Source of the DNA: Lachnoclostridium sp. UBA7482
GTDB taxonomy: Bacteria; Bacillota; Clostridia; Lachnospirales; Lachnospiraceae
Assembly: GCA_002479645.1 (NCBI GenBank)
Contig: DLOO01000065.1
Span: 36,009 to 67,146 of the forward strand
Direction of reading: 5' to 3'
DNA length: 31,138 nucleotides
Below, one piece after another: positions 1 to 6,547 of this stretch (positions are counted from its first letter, which is position 1; each line of letters starts with the position of its first letter). The position numbers and the translations under genes were made by a program. The notes beneath the pieces were generated by a model. That model was not told the origin of the DNA. It searched no databases and worked only from the letters and a program-made list of their open reading frames with translations.

Positions 1-1
1 A

Positions 2-1099
2 TGCCGGTTCTGCCAGGCGGGTATGGTTTACCGGCCGATTCGGGAACGTTCCGTAGAGTATTTGAAGAAGCTTGCCGACGTGATGCTGCAGTCGACGGGG
101 CAGGATGAGATTACGCTGAGCTCCCTCAGTTCGAGCGATTACTCTAAATTGCAGGAACTGGTTTACTATCTGATTGATAATTATAAGGACAAATCCATCA
201 ACATTTCCCTGCCTTCTCTGCGAATCGATGCATTTGCGCTTGATGTTATGAGCAAGGTGCAGGATATCAATAAAAGCAGTCTGACCTTTGCTCCGGAAGC
301 CGGAACGCAGCGTATGCGGAATGTAATCAATAAAGGTCTGACGGAGGAGGATATCCTTACTGGAGCCATGGATGCGTTCCGCGGCGGCTGGAACAGGGTG
401 AAGCTTTATTTTATGCTCGGACTTCCGACGGAGGAAGCGGAGGACGTCAAGGGAATCGCATATCTTGCCGAACGTATTGCAGAAGAATATTATACAATTC
501 CAAAGGACAGGCGAAACGGTAAGGTGGGGGTTACGATCAGTACCTCGTATTTTATCCCGAAGCCGTTTACTCCGTTCCAGTGGGCTCCCATGATTACCCG
601 TGAAAAATTCCTTGAACACCAGCGGTTATTGCAGGCAACCGTGAAGGAACAGTTGAATCACAAGAGTCTTTCCTATCATTGGCACGATGCGGAGACAAGT
701 GAACTGGAGGGTATCTTTGCACGAGGGGACCGTAAGCTTGCAAAGTCCATCGAGGAGGCGTATCGTGCCGGATGTCTGTACGATGCGTGGACGGAGCATT
801 TCCGTTATGCCATCTGGCAGGAGGTTTTTGAAAGAAACGGAGTTACCGTCGAGTTTTATAATCTGCGCGAACGTGACAGGGAGGAACTGCTGCCATGGGA
901 CTTTATCGATATCGGCGTTTCCAGGAAATTCCTGTACCGCGAGTACAAACAGGCGAAAAAGGAAGAGACAACACCGAACTGCCGTAAAAAGTGTATGGGC
1001 TGCGGAGCTGCCAAATTCGGCGCCGGCGTCTGTTTTGAGGAACGATTGCCCGACGGAAGCAGTATCTATTATGACGGAAGCCCTGACAGTGCAGGCTGA
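2..1099 (+). CDS. Radical SAM protein, TIGR03960-like, 5' end missing
   Basis: The reading frame is open from base 2, so the gene begins before the window; the methionine at base 23 is internal. The first visible residues are CRFCQAGMVYRPIRERS, the last two cysteines of a radical SAM CxxxCxxC iron-sulfur motif followed by the strongly conserved stretch of this family. About 365 residues remain, roughly the C-terminal half of a protein that is usually 600 or more. The C-terminus carries a second cysteine group (NCRKKCMGCG), also typical. It ends 24 bases before the DUF2344 gene, with which the family is nearly always paired. The reaction is not well established; the pairing and the RNA-related neighbours suggest RNA modification, which is inference. 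Identification as the radical SAM half of the pair is firm. Confidence 0.9.
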   Translation, partial: CRFCQAGMVYRPIRERSVEYLKKLADVMLQSTGQDEITLSSLSSSDYSKLQELVYYLIDNYKDKSINISLPSLRIDAFALDVMSKVQDINKSSLTFAPEAGTQRMRNVINKGLTEEDILTGAMDAFRGGWNRVKLYFMLGLPTEEAEDVKGIAYLAERIAEEYYTIPKDRRNGKVGVTISTSYFIPKPFTPFQWAPMITREKFLEHQRLLQATVKEQLNHKSLSYHWHDAETSELEGIFARGDRKLAKSIEEAYRAGCLYDAWTEHFRYAIWQEVFERNGVTVEFYNLRERDREELLPWDFIDIGVSRKFLYREYKQAKKEETTPNCRKKCMGCGAAKFGAGVCFEERLPDGSSIYYDGSPDSAG

Positions 1100-1123
1100 T
1101 TATCAGACAGGAGTATACAAGCA

Positions 1124-1909
1124 ATGAGAACCAGAATTCGTTTTTCAAAATTCGGAAGTATGAAGTACCTCGGACACCTGGACGTCATGCGATATTTTCA
1201 AAAGGCAATTCGCCGGACGGATTTGGATGTGTGCTATTCGGAGGGATTTCATCCGCATCAGATTATGAGTTTTGCACAGCCGCTGTCCCTGGCACTTACC
1301 AGTGACGGAGAATATTTTGATGTGGAATTTAAGACGGAACATTCGGAAGAAGAGATTTTTACCAAGCTTTCCGCCGCGATGGGGGCGGAATTTGAAATAA
1401 GTCATGTAACACGTTTGAATGACTATATAAAACATACAAAAAAAGTAACCGGTATGTCCCTGATTCATGCAGCGGCCTATTATATTGAGGCAAAGCCCGG
1501 TGCGGCCGTGAGGGCAGAACATATCCGTATGCTGGCTGCGTGTGAAAAGTTTTCGATGATGCGAAAGACCAAGTCCGGCGAGAAGGAATATGACCTGATG
1601 ACCGGTATCCGTGAGCTCTGGCTGACGGATGGAGAGCCTGAAATGCTTCTCGGCAGGGAAACAACCTTACTTGACGGGCATCTGTGGGAGATGGGAATGA
1701 AGAACTGCAGGCGCGAGGCAGGCGCAACCGGTTTTGTATGTCTGGTGGATGCCGGCAGTGAAAAAAACGTATCTGCGGATTTGTGTGCGGAGGCTGTGAG
1801 CCGTCTGGCGGGGATACCTTATCATTCGTCGGATTACCATATCCATCGTATGGAGCTTTTCGGCAAAGCAGAAGGAAGTGTGTTACCGTTATGGAAAATC
1901 GTCTTATAG
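1124..1909 (+). CDS. DUF2344 / TIGR03936 radical SAM-linked protein
   Basis: This 261-residue protein begins MRTRIRFSKFGSMKYLGHLD and contains YSEGFHPHQIMSFAQPLSLA, both hallmark stretches of the DUF2344 family, which occurs either fused to or directly after a TIGR03960 radical SAM protein. CAGGAG lies about 10 bases before the ATG and supports this start. The length fits the family. Its 3' end overlaps the start of the RNase E/G gene by 19 bases, so the two are probably translationally coupled in one operon. The molecular function is unknown; a role as substrate-binding partner of the radical SAM enzyme is inferred from the fixed pairing. Confidence 0.9.
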   Translation: MRTRIRFSKFGSMKYLGHLDVMRYFQKAIRRTDLDVCYSEGFHPHQIMSFAQPLSLALTSDGEYFDVEFKTEHSEEEIFTKLSAAMGAEFEISHVTRLNDYIKHTKKVTGMSLIHAAAYYIEAKPGAAVRAEHIRMLAACEKFSMMRKTKSGEKEYDLMTGIRELWLTDGEPEMLLGRETTLLDGHLWEMGMKNCRREAGATGFVCLVDAGSEKNVSADLCAEAVSRLAGIPYHSSDYHIHRMELFGKAEGSVLPLWKIVL

Positions 1910-3093
1910 TTTATCGGGAAAAGGAAGCGGTTGTTTCGGCGGAATTTCGGGACGATGCGCTTTATGATATTGCAGTCTCCGGGAAACAGGGAGCAGTAAT
2001 TCCCGGCAGCATATACATTGCCCGGGTAGAAAAAATTATTCCGGGGATTCAGGCGGCTTTTATCCGCATTCCGGGAGAAGAGGAAAATTGGTATCTGCCG
2101 TTTGACAAATCACGAAAGGTAATTGCCGATCCGATACATGCTGACGGTTTGCTCCATGCAGGCGACCGGATGCTTGTGCAGGTTGAAAAGGAAGCCGGTA
2201 AAAATAAGACCGTAACGGCAATCGGTGATTTTTCACTGACGGGATGTTATTTTGTGCTGATGCACGGAAAAACGGGGGTTCACCGTTCATCGAAAATCAG
2301 CAATCAGGAATTTCTTGACCGCGCGATTTGGCTGGTTCGTCAGGAGATGGAATCGGATGCAGACTATGCTGTTATGATTCGAACCAATGCCGAGGGGACA
2401 GCGGAGGATGTGCTTCTGCGGGAATTGCGGTATTTGCAGTCGGAATATCGGCGGATTGTTTCGGCAGCAAAGACAAGAACATCCGGAACTCTTTTGTATA
2501 GGGGTCTTCCGAGATATTTGTGCGCGCTTCGGGATACCTATCAGCAGAATTACGACAGGATTCTTACGGATGATGAAAAAATTCACGAGGAGATCAAGCA
2601 GTATCTTGCAGCGAGTCGGCCGGAGCTGCTGCCGGCACTGTCGTTGTATGACGGAAGTACCTGCCCGTTAGCATCCGTTTATAATATGAAGGCGCATTTT
2701 AACGATATTCTTTCCCAAAAGGTATGGCTGAAGAGCGGGGCATATCTGGTGATTCAGCAGACGGAGGCTATGGCGGTCATTGATGTCAATACCGGAAAAG
2801 CGACGGATTCCGGCAGACGCGCAGACGTCATTTGGCGATGCAATCTTGAGGCGGCTAAGGAAATTGCGAGACAAATCCGGCTTCGGAACCTGTCCGGTAT
2901 TATTATGGTTGACTTCATTGATATGAAAAAGGATGAGGATAACCGGCGCCTGATGGAAGCGATGGGAGAGTATGTTTCAAGCGACCGGATTAAGACAACG
3001 GTTGTGGATATGACGCGGCTGCATCTTGTTGAGATTACGCGGACAAAGGTACTCAAGCCGTTGGCTGAACAGATGAGAGAAATCGGACTTTGA
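1891..3093 (+). CDS. Ribonuclease E/G family protein, short form
   Basis: An endoribonuclease of the RNase E/G family that would cut single-stranded RNA in rRNA maturation or mRNA decay. The ATG at 1891 was chosen because the protein then starts MENRLIVYREKEA as in the family and AAGGAAG lies upstream; the open frame extends 5' but that part lies inside DUF2344. An S1-like RNA-binding segment is at about residues 35-115 (PGSIYIARVEKIIPGIQAAF). The two metal-binding aspartates of the DNase I-like catalytic domain are visible in AVIDVNTGK (D298) and MVDFIDM (D341). The protein stops at residue 400, right after the EITRTKV segment, so the CPxCxG Zn-link and small domain that normally follow are absent. 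Its position after the DUF2344 pair and before rplU is typical of Clostridia. Confidence 0.88.
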   Translation: MENRLIVYREKEAVVSAEFRDDALYDIAVSGKQGAVIPGSIYIARVEKIIPGIQAAFIRIPGEEENWYLPFDKSRKVIADPIHADGLLHAGDRMLVQVEKEAGKNKTVTAIGDFSLTGCYFVLMHGKTGVHRSSKISNQEFLDRAIWLVRQEMESDADYAVMIRTNAEGTAEDVLLRELRYLQSEYRRIVSAAKTRTSGTLLYRGLPRYLCALRDTYQQNYDRILTDDEKIHEEIKQYLAASRPELLPALSLYDGSTCPLASVYNMKAHFNDILSQKVWLKSGAYLVIQQTEAMAVIDVNTGKATDSGRRADVIWRCNLEAAKEIARQIRLRNLSGIIMVDFIDMKKDEDNRRLMEAMGEYVSSDRIKTTVVDMTRLHLVEITRTKVLKPLAEQMREIGL

Positions 3094-3107
3094 GTGCGCG
3101 GCGTACC

Positions 3108-3136
3108 TTGACAGGTATTTGGGGATTTACTATAAT
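3108..3136 (+). promoter_or_regulatory. Sigma-A promoter of the zinc-ribbon gene
   Basis: TTGACA (3108-3113), 17 bases, TATAAT (3131-3136): both hexamers match consensus exactly at ideal spacing. It lies right after the RNase E/G stop and gives the zinc-ribbon gene its own transcript. Confidence 0.85.
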
Positions 3137-3189
3137 TGTTTTATACAATCAAAATACGAAAGGAGACAGGGAGATTCCTGTGAAAAACA

Positions 3190-3624
3190 ATGGGCTTTTT
3201 TGACGATATCAATAAAAAAACAAATGAGATGATGGAGGTTAGCCGCATCAATACGGCCATTTCGGATTCCAGAAAAAAAATTGCGGCGCTTTACAATTCA
3301 TTGGGCGAAACGTATTATGCAGAAAAAGGCGGTACCCCGGATGCGGCGCTTGCCGATTTGTGCGCTCAGATTGCCGCAGAGATGAGTAAAATCGAAGAAA
3401 ATCAGGCCAGGATAAATCAATTGAAAAATATTCAGGTTTGCCCTCAGTGCGGTAACCAGTCCTCCAGAAATCTTCGATTCTGTGGAAAATGCGGATATAA
3501 TTTTCCTGCAACCGAGACTCCGGCGGCTGAAGAAGAAACTGCAATGAAGTTCTGCGGAAACTGCGGAGCAAAGATTCCTTCTTCGACAGCTTTCTGTCCT
3601 CAGTGCGGCACCAAACAGCAGTAA
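3190..3624 (+). CDS. Small double zinc-ribbon protein with coiled-coil N-terminus
   Basis: A 144-residue hydrophilic protein. Residues 1-80 look helical or coiled-coil (many K, E, A, I and Q; no membrane segment). Two zinc-ribbon units follow: C84/C87 with C98/C101, and C122/C125 with C136/C139, joined by a Pro/Glu/Ala-rich linker. Such paired zinc ribbons are common in uncharacterised Firmicutes proteins and bind zinc structurally; no enzymatic motif is seen. The start is not fully certain: AAAGGAG is about 25 bases upstream, which is long, and a closer GGGAG is about 17 bases away. A GTG at 3180 opens only a seven-codon frame that overlaps this start. It has a perfect-consensus promoter, so it should be well expressed. 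Specific function unknown. Confidence 0.75.
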   Translation: MGFFDDINKKTNEMMEVSRINTAISDSRKKIAALYNSLGETYYAEKGGTPDAALADLCAQIAAEMSKIEENQARINQLKNIQVCPQCGNQSSRNLRFCGKCGYNFPATETPAAEEETAMKFCGNCGAKIPSSTAFCPQCGTKQQ

Positions 3625-3652
3625 TTCCTATCGGCATTTTCCGAAAAAAGGG

Positions 3653-3679
3653 TTTGTAAAAAATCGTTTTGTAAAAAAT
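3653..3679 (+). repeat. 12-bp A-tract direct repeat upstream of the rplU promoter
   Basis: TTTGTAAAAAAT occurs at 3653-3664 and again at 3668-3679, a 15-bp period. It ends 11 bases before the -35 box of the rplU promoter. The position and AT-richness would fit an RNA polymerase UP element, which is inference. Confidence 0.5.
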
Positions 3680-3690
3680 GCGAAATCCTG

Positions 3691-3719
3691 TTGACATTGA
3701 GTTGTTGACATGATATACT
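3691..3719 (+). promoter_or_regulatory. Sigma-A promoter of rplU
   Basis: TTGACA (3691-3696), 17 bases, TATACT (3714-3719). A second TTGACA at 3705-3710 is too close to this -10 to serve it. Transcription should start near 3726, leaving a leader of about 78 nt before the rplU start codon. Confidence 0.85.
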
Positions 3720-3725
3720 TTTCAA

Positions 3726-3803
3726 GTATGCCGCACAGTGGGGTTTAAGTATGGGATTTCCCATCACCGTAATTGGCGAGTAATGATAATAGGAGGTGCC
3801 AGG
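3726..3803 (+). ncRNA. Probable L21 leader (cis-regulatory RNA of rplU)
   Basis: The untranslated leader between the rplU promoter and start codon has a perfect short hairpin, ATGGG-ATTT-CCCAT (3750-3763), and alternative pairing partners (GTGGGG upstream, CCCATCAC downstream; GCC near 3730 with GGC near 3775). An autoregulatory L21 leader is known upstream of rplU in many Firmicutes (Rfam L21_leader). I assign it from position and visible pairing, not from an alignment. The model would be L21 binding its own leader to limit synthesis. Confidence 0.6.
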
Positions 3804-4112
3804 ATGTACGCGATTATTGCAACCGGTGGTAAGCAGTATAAGGTAGCTGAAGGCGATATCATTAGAGTAGAGAAGCTTGGAGTAGCAGAAGGCGAGACCG
3901 TTACCTTTGATCAGGTTCTTGCAGTTAACAACGGAGAACTGGTTGTTGGAACACCCAATGTAGCTGGAGCAACCGTAACCGCTACCGCTTTGAAAGACGG
4001 TAAGGCTAAGAAGGTTATTGTCTACAAGTACAAGAGAAAGAGCGGCTATCATAAGAAGAATGGCCACAGACAGGCTTTCACTCAGGTAAAGATTGAGAAA
4101 ATCAACGCTTAA
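3804..4112 (+). CDS. rplU: 50S ribosomal protein L21
   Basis: This 102-residue protein starts [18 protein letters not shown], the standard L21 N-terminus, and ends with the basic segment [16 protein letters not shown] that binds 23S rRNA. The start at 3804 is set by AGGAGG seven bases upstream; an upstream in-frame ATG at 3738 lies in the leader and would add a non-conserved extension. The length equals the usual L21. It is the first gene of the rplU-prp-rpmA unit conserved in Firmicutes and is preceded by a strong promoter and a structured leader. Confidence 0.97.
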   Translation: MYAIIATGGKQYKVAEGDIIRVEKLGVAEGETVTFDQVLAVNNGELVVGTPNVAGATVTATALKDGKAKKVIVYKYKRKSGYHKKNGHRQAFTQVKIEKINA

Positions 4113-4140
4113 TTCTGAGAATCTTGGATGGTGACGAGCT

Positions 4141-4458
4141 ATGATTCGAGTATCCATTTTCAACAAAAAGGACGGAATCGGCAGTTTTTCCTGTGTAGGA
4201 CATGCCGAGTATGCGGAAGAAGGCAGCGATATTGTATGCGCAGCGGTTTCTGCACTGGTATTGAACACGGTGAATTCGATAGAAGCTTTTTCAGACGCCC
4301 GCTTCTGGGTAGAAGAAAAGGATGGGCGGATTCATTTTACATTGGAGAACACGGAATGTCCTAAGGCGCAGCTTCTGATGCAGTCATTGCAGTTAGGGCT
4401 GCAGAATATTGAGAACGAATATGGTTCCCAATATGTCAAGGTAACGATTGTTAGTTGA
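4141..4458 (+). CDS. prp: Ribosomal-processing cysteine protease Prp (YsxB)
   Basis: Prp removes the N-terminal extension of ribosomal protein L27 in Firmicutes, an essential step in Staphylococcus. The protein has 105 residues, the usual size. The catalytic pair is visible as H21 in VGHAEYAEEG and C33 in DIVCAAVSAL, at the spacing known for the family. It lies between rplU and rpmA, where Prp always sits, and the L27 downstream carries the cleavable extension, so enzyme and substrate are both present. Its ribosome binding site is weak (GGATGGTGA-like), which would give less protease than L21 or L27; that last point is inference. Confidence 0.93.
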   Translation: MIRVSIFNKKDGIGSFSCVGHAEYAEEGSDIVCAAVSALVLNTVNSIEAFSDARFWVEEKDGRIHFTLENTECPKAQLLMQSLQLGLQNIENEYGSQYVKVTIVS

Positions 4459-4489
4459 TTTAACACTGATTTTTAGGAGGTAAATGGTC

Positions 4490-4774
4490 ATGTTAAGAAT
4501 GAACCTTCAGTTATTTGCTCATAAAAAGGGTGTTGGTTCCACAAAGAACGGTAGAGATTCCGAGTCTAAGAGATTAGGAGCTAAGCGTGCAGACGGTCAG
4601 TTTGTTAAGGCTGGCAATATTCTTTTCAGACAGCGTGGTACTAAGATTCATCCGGGCGTAAACGTAGGCCGCGGCGGAGACGATACTCTGTTCGCACTCG
4701 TTGACGGTACCCTTCGTTTTGAGACAAAAGCAAAGGGCAAGAAGCAGGCAAGTGTTTATCCTGTAGCTGAGTAA
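4490..4774 (+). CDS. rpmA: 50S ribosomal protein L27 with cleavable N-terminal extension
   Basis: With the ATG at 4490 the protein has 94 residues and begins [27 protein letters not shown] at 4475-4480 is nine bases before this ATG; another ATG at 4484 is only three bases from it and is unlikely. MNLQLFA matches the Firmicutes Prp recognition motif, with cleavage expected after the alanine to expose the HKKG end that reaches the peptidyl transferase centre. The body ([34 protein letters not shown]) is canonical L27. The gene is followed by a strong terminator that ends the ribosomal operon. Confidence 0.97.
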   Translation: MLRMNLQLFAHKKGVGSTKNGRDSESKRLGAKRADGQFVKAGNILFRQRGTKIHPGVNVGRGGDDTLFALVDGTLRFETKAKGKKQASVYPVAE

Positions 4775-4796
4775 TCAGCAAATAACCTGGTATGAC

Positions 4797-4859
4797 AAAG
4801 GCAACCCTTGTATTCGGCGTTCGTGCGACGCGAGATACTGAGTTGCCTTTTTTATTTTT
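4797..4859 (+). terminator. Intrinsic terminator after rpmA
   Basis: AAAGGCAAC (4797-4805) pairs with GTTGCCTTT (4842-4850) and is followed by a T-rich run to 4859. The 36-nt interval folds again (GTAT/ATAC and GCGT/ACGC), making one long interrupted hairpin. It closes the rplU-prp-rpmA transcript. Confidence 0.85.
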
Positions 4860-4871
4860 CTATGCTACAAT
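4844..4871 (+). promoter_or_regulatory. Promoter of obgE (extended -10), overlapping the rpmA terminator
   Basis: TACAAT (4866-4871) preceded by TGC makes an extended -10. A -35-like TTGCCT (4844-4849) lies 16 bases upstream, inside the 3' arm of the rpmA terminator. This gives obgE separate transcription. Confidence 0.65.
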
Positions 4872-4910
4872 GTATGTGTTTGGATTACTTATTAGAATTG
4901 GAGATAAATT

Positions 4911-6197
4911 ATGTTTGCAGATACTGCAAAAATATATGTTCGTTCCGGTAACGGCGGCGATGGGCATGTCGGGTTCCGACGTGAGCTTTTTGTTGCGGCA
5001 GGCGGACCGAATGGCGGCGACGGCGGCCGCGGCGGAGATTTGGTGTTTGAGGTAGACGAAGGCCTCAATACCTTGAATGAGTTTCGTTATGTGCGTAAGT
5101 ATTGTGCCGAGGACGGGCAGAACGGAGGGAATAACAACTGCTCCGGTCGTGACGGCGCAGATATGGTCATTAAAGTTCCGGAAGGCACTGTAATTAAAGA
5201 GGCAGAGTCCGGCAAGGTAATTGCCGACATGTCGCATGAAAATCGACGTACGGTGCTTTTGAGAGGCGGCAGGGGCGGTAAAGGTAATCAGCATTATGCA
5301 ACGCCTACCATGCAGGTGCCCAAATACGCACAGCCCGGTCAGAAGGGACGCGAGCTTGAGGTTTTGCTTGAATTGAAGGTAATCGCCGACGTTGGCTTGG
5401 TAGGATTCCCGAATGTCGGTAAGTCTACGCTGCTGTCCCGTGTTTCCAATGCAAAGCCGAAGATTGCCAATTATCATTTCACAACCCTGAATCCGAATCT
5501 CGGTGTTGTTGATTTGGAAGGAACCGACGGATTTGTCATTGCGGATATCCCCGGATTGATTGAAGGCGCTTCGGAGGGCGTCGGACTCGGACATGAATTT
5601 TTGAAGCATGTAGAACGCTGCAAGGTCATTATTCATTTGGTTGACGGTGCATCGACGGAAGGTCGCGAGCCTGCTGACGATATTGCCAAGATCAATCAGG
5701 AGCTGGAACGCTACAGCGAGACACTGGCAAAGAAACCGCAGATTATCGCCGTGAATAAGATGGATATTTTCACTCCTGAGGAGCAGGAGATTGCGCTTAC
5801 CCTGTTAAAGGAAGAGCTCGGGGAGGATGTTCCGATGTTCCCGATTTCCGCAGTCAGCGGTCAGGGAATCAGAGAACTTCTGTATGCGGCATACGAGCTT
5901 TTGAAGCAGGCAAAGGAGGAACCGATTACCTTTGAGCAGGAATATTTTCCGGATACCCTCGATATGGCAGAGGAACCGTATACGGTTGAATTTGATATGG
6001 AGACAAGCATGTATGTTGTTGAAGGTCCCCGTATTGAGCGTATGCTCGGTTACACGAATTTGGATTCGGAAAAGGGCTTTGAATTTTTCCAGAATTTCCT
6101 GAAGACCAATGGTATCCTGGAACAGTTGGAAGCGCTTGGTATCCGGGACGGCGATACGGTTCGTATGTATGGTTTACAGTTTGATTATTACAAGTAA
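4911..6197 (+). CDS. obgE: GTPase ObgE/CgtA
   Basis: A 428-residue Obg-family GTPase that binds the 50S subunit and acts in ribosome assembly and the stringent response. The glycine-rich Obg fold covers about residues 1-158 (SGNGGDGHVGFRRE, GGPNGGDGGRGG). The GTPase domain follows, with the P-loop GFPNVGKST (165-173), the DIPGL G3 motif (212-216) and NKMD. The C-terminal OCT domain is at about 345-428. The length fits Gram-positive Obg with the OCT extension. GGAGA lies a few bases before the ATG. Its place after rpmA is widely conserved, and yhbY starts 10 bases after its stop. Confidence 0.97.
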   Translation: MFADTAKIYVRSGNGGDGHVGFRRELFVAAGGPNGGDGGRGGDLVFEVDEGLNTLNEFRYVRKYCAEDGQNGGNNNCSGRDGADMVIKVPEGTVIKEAESGKVIADMSHENRRTVLLRGGRGGKGNQHYATPTMQVPKYAQPGQKGRELEVLLELKVIADVGLVGFPNVGKSTLLSRVSNAKPKIANYHFTTLNPNLGVVDLEGTDGFVIADIPGLIEGASEGVGLGHEFLKHVERCKVIIHLVDGASTEGREPADDIAKINQELERYSETLAKKPQIIAVNKMDIFTPEEQEIALTLLKEELGEDVPMFPISAVSGQGIRELLYAAYELLKQAKEEPITFEQEYFPDTLDMAEEPYTVEFDMETSMYVVEGPRIERMLGYTNLDSEKGFEFFQNFLKTNGILEQLEALGIRDGDTVRMYGLQFDYYK

Positions 6198-6207
6198 GAG
6201 GTGTCGT

Positions 6208-6501
6208 ATGACTAGCAAACAAAGAGCCTATTTGAAGGGGCTTGCGATGAAAATTGAGCCGATTTTTCAGATTGGCAAGGGACGAATCAGCCCGGAAATG
6301 ACAACAGCTGTTGATGAGGCTTTGGAAGCCCGGGAATTGATTAAAATCAGTGTTCTGAATAACTGTCTGGAGGATCCGAGGGAGCTTGCGGATGTTCTGG
6401 CGGAACGAACACATTCCGTAATTGTACAGGTAATTGGAAAGAAGATCGTATTGTATCGTGAATCGAAGAAGAAAAAGAAGATTGAATTACCTGTAAAATA
6501 A
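6208..6501 (+). CDS. yhbY: YhbY-family RNA-binding protein (CRM domain)
   Basis: This 97-residue protein begins MTSKQRAYLKGLAMKIEPIF and contains IGKGRIS, the GxxG-type loop of the CRS1/YhbY (CRM) RNA-binding fold, followed by the conserved ALEARELIKISVLNN. YhbY associates with pre-50S particles. The ATG at 6208 is supported by AGAGG just upstream; the frame extends 5' only inside obgE. It is 10 bases after the obgE stop and probably in the same transcript. The C-terminus is a lysine run (SKKKKKIELP), as in homologues. Confidence 0.93.
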   Translation: MTSKQRAYLKGLAMKIEPIFQIGKGRISPEMTTAVDEALEARELIKISVLNNCLEDPRELADVLAERTHSVIVQVIGKKIVLYRESKKKKKIELPVK

Positions 6502-6547
6502 GCCTGTAGAATAGAGCAGTATTCTCTTTGGTTCATCGCAGAGATTT

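Noticed and set aside
3600..4268. Minus-strand open frame of 222 codons across rplU
   Set aside because: It runs antisense to the rplU promoter, leader and gene and has no recognisable protein features.
4860..5636. Long minus-strand open frame opposite obgE (258 codons)
   Set aside because: It lies wholly antisense to a canonical Obg gene, has no family resemblance or ribosome binding site, and is a by-product of codon bias.
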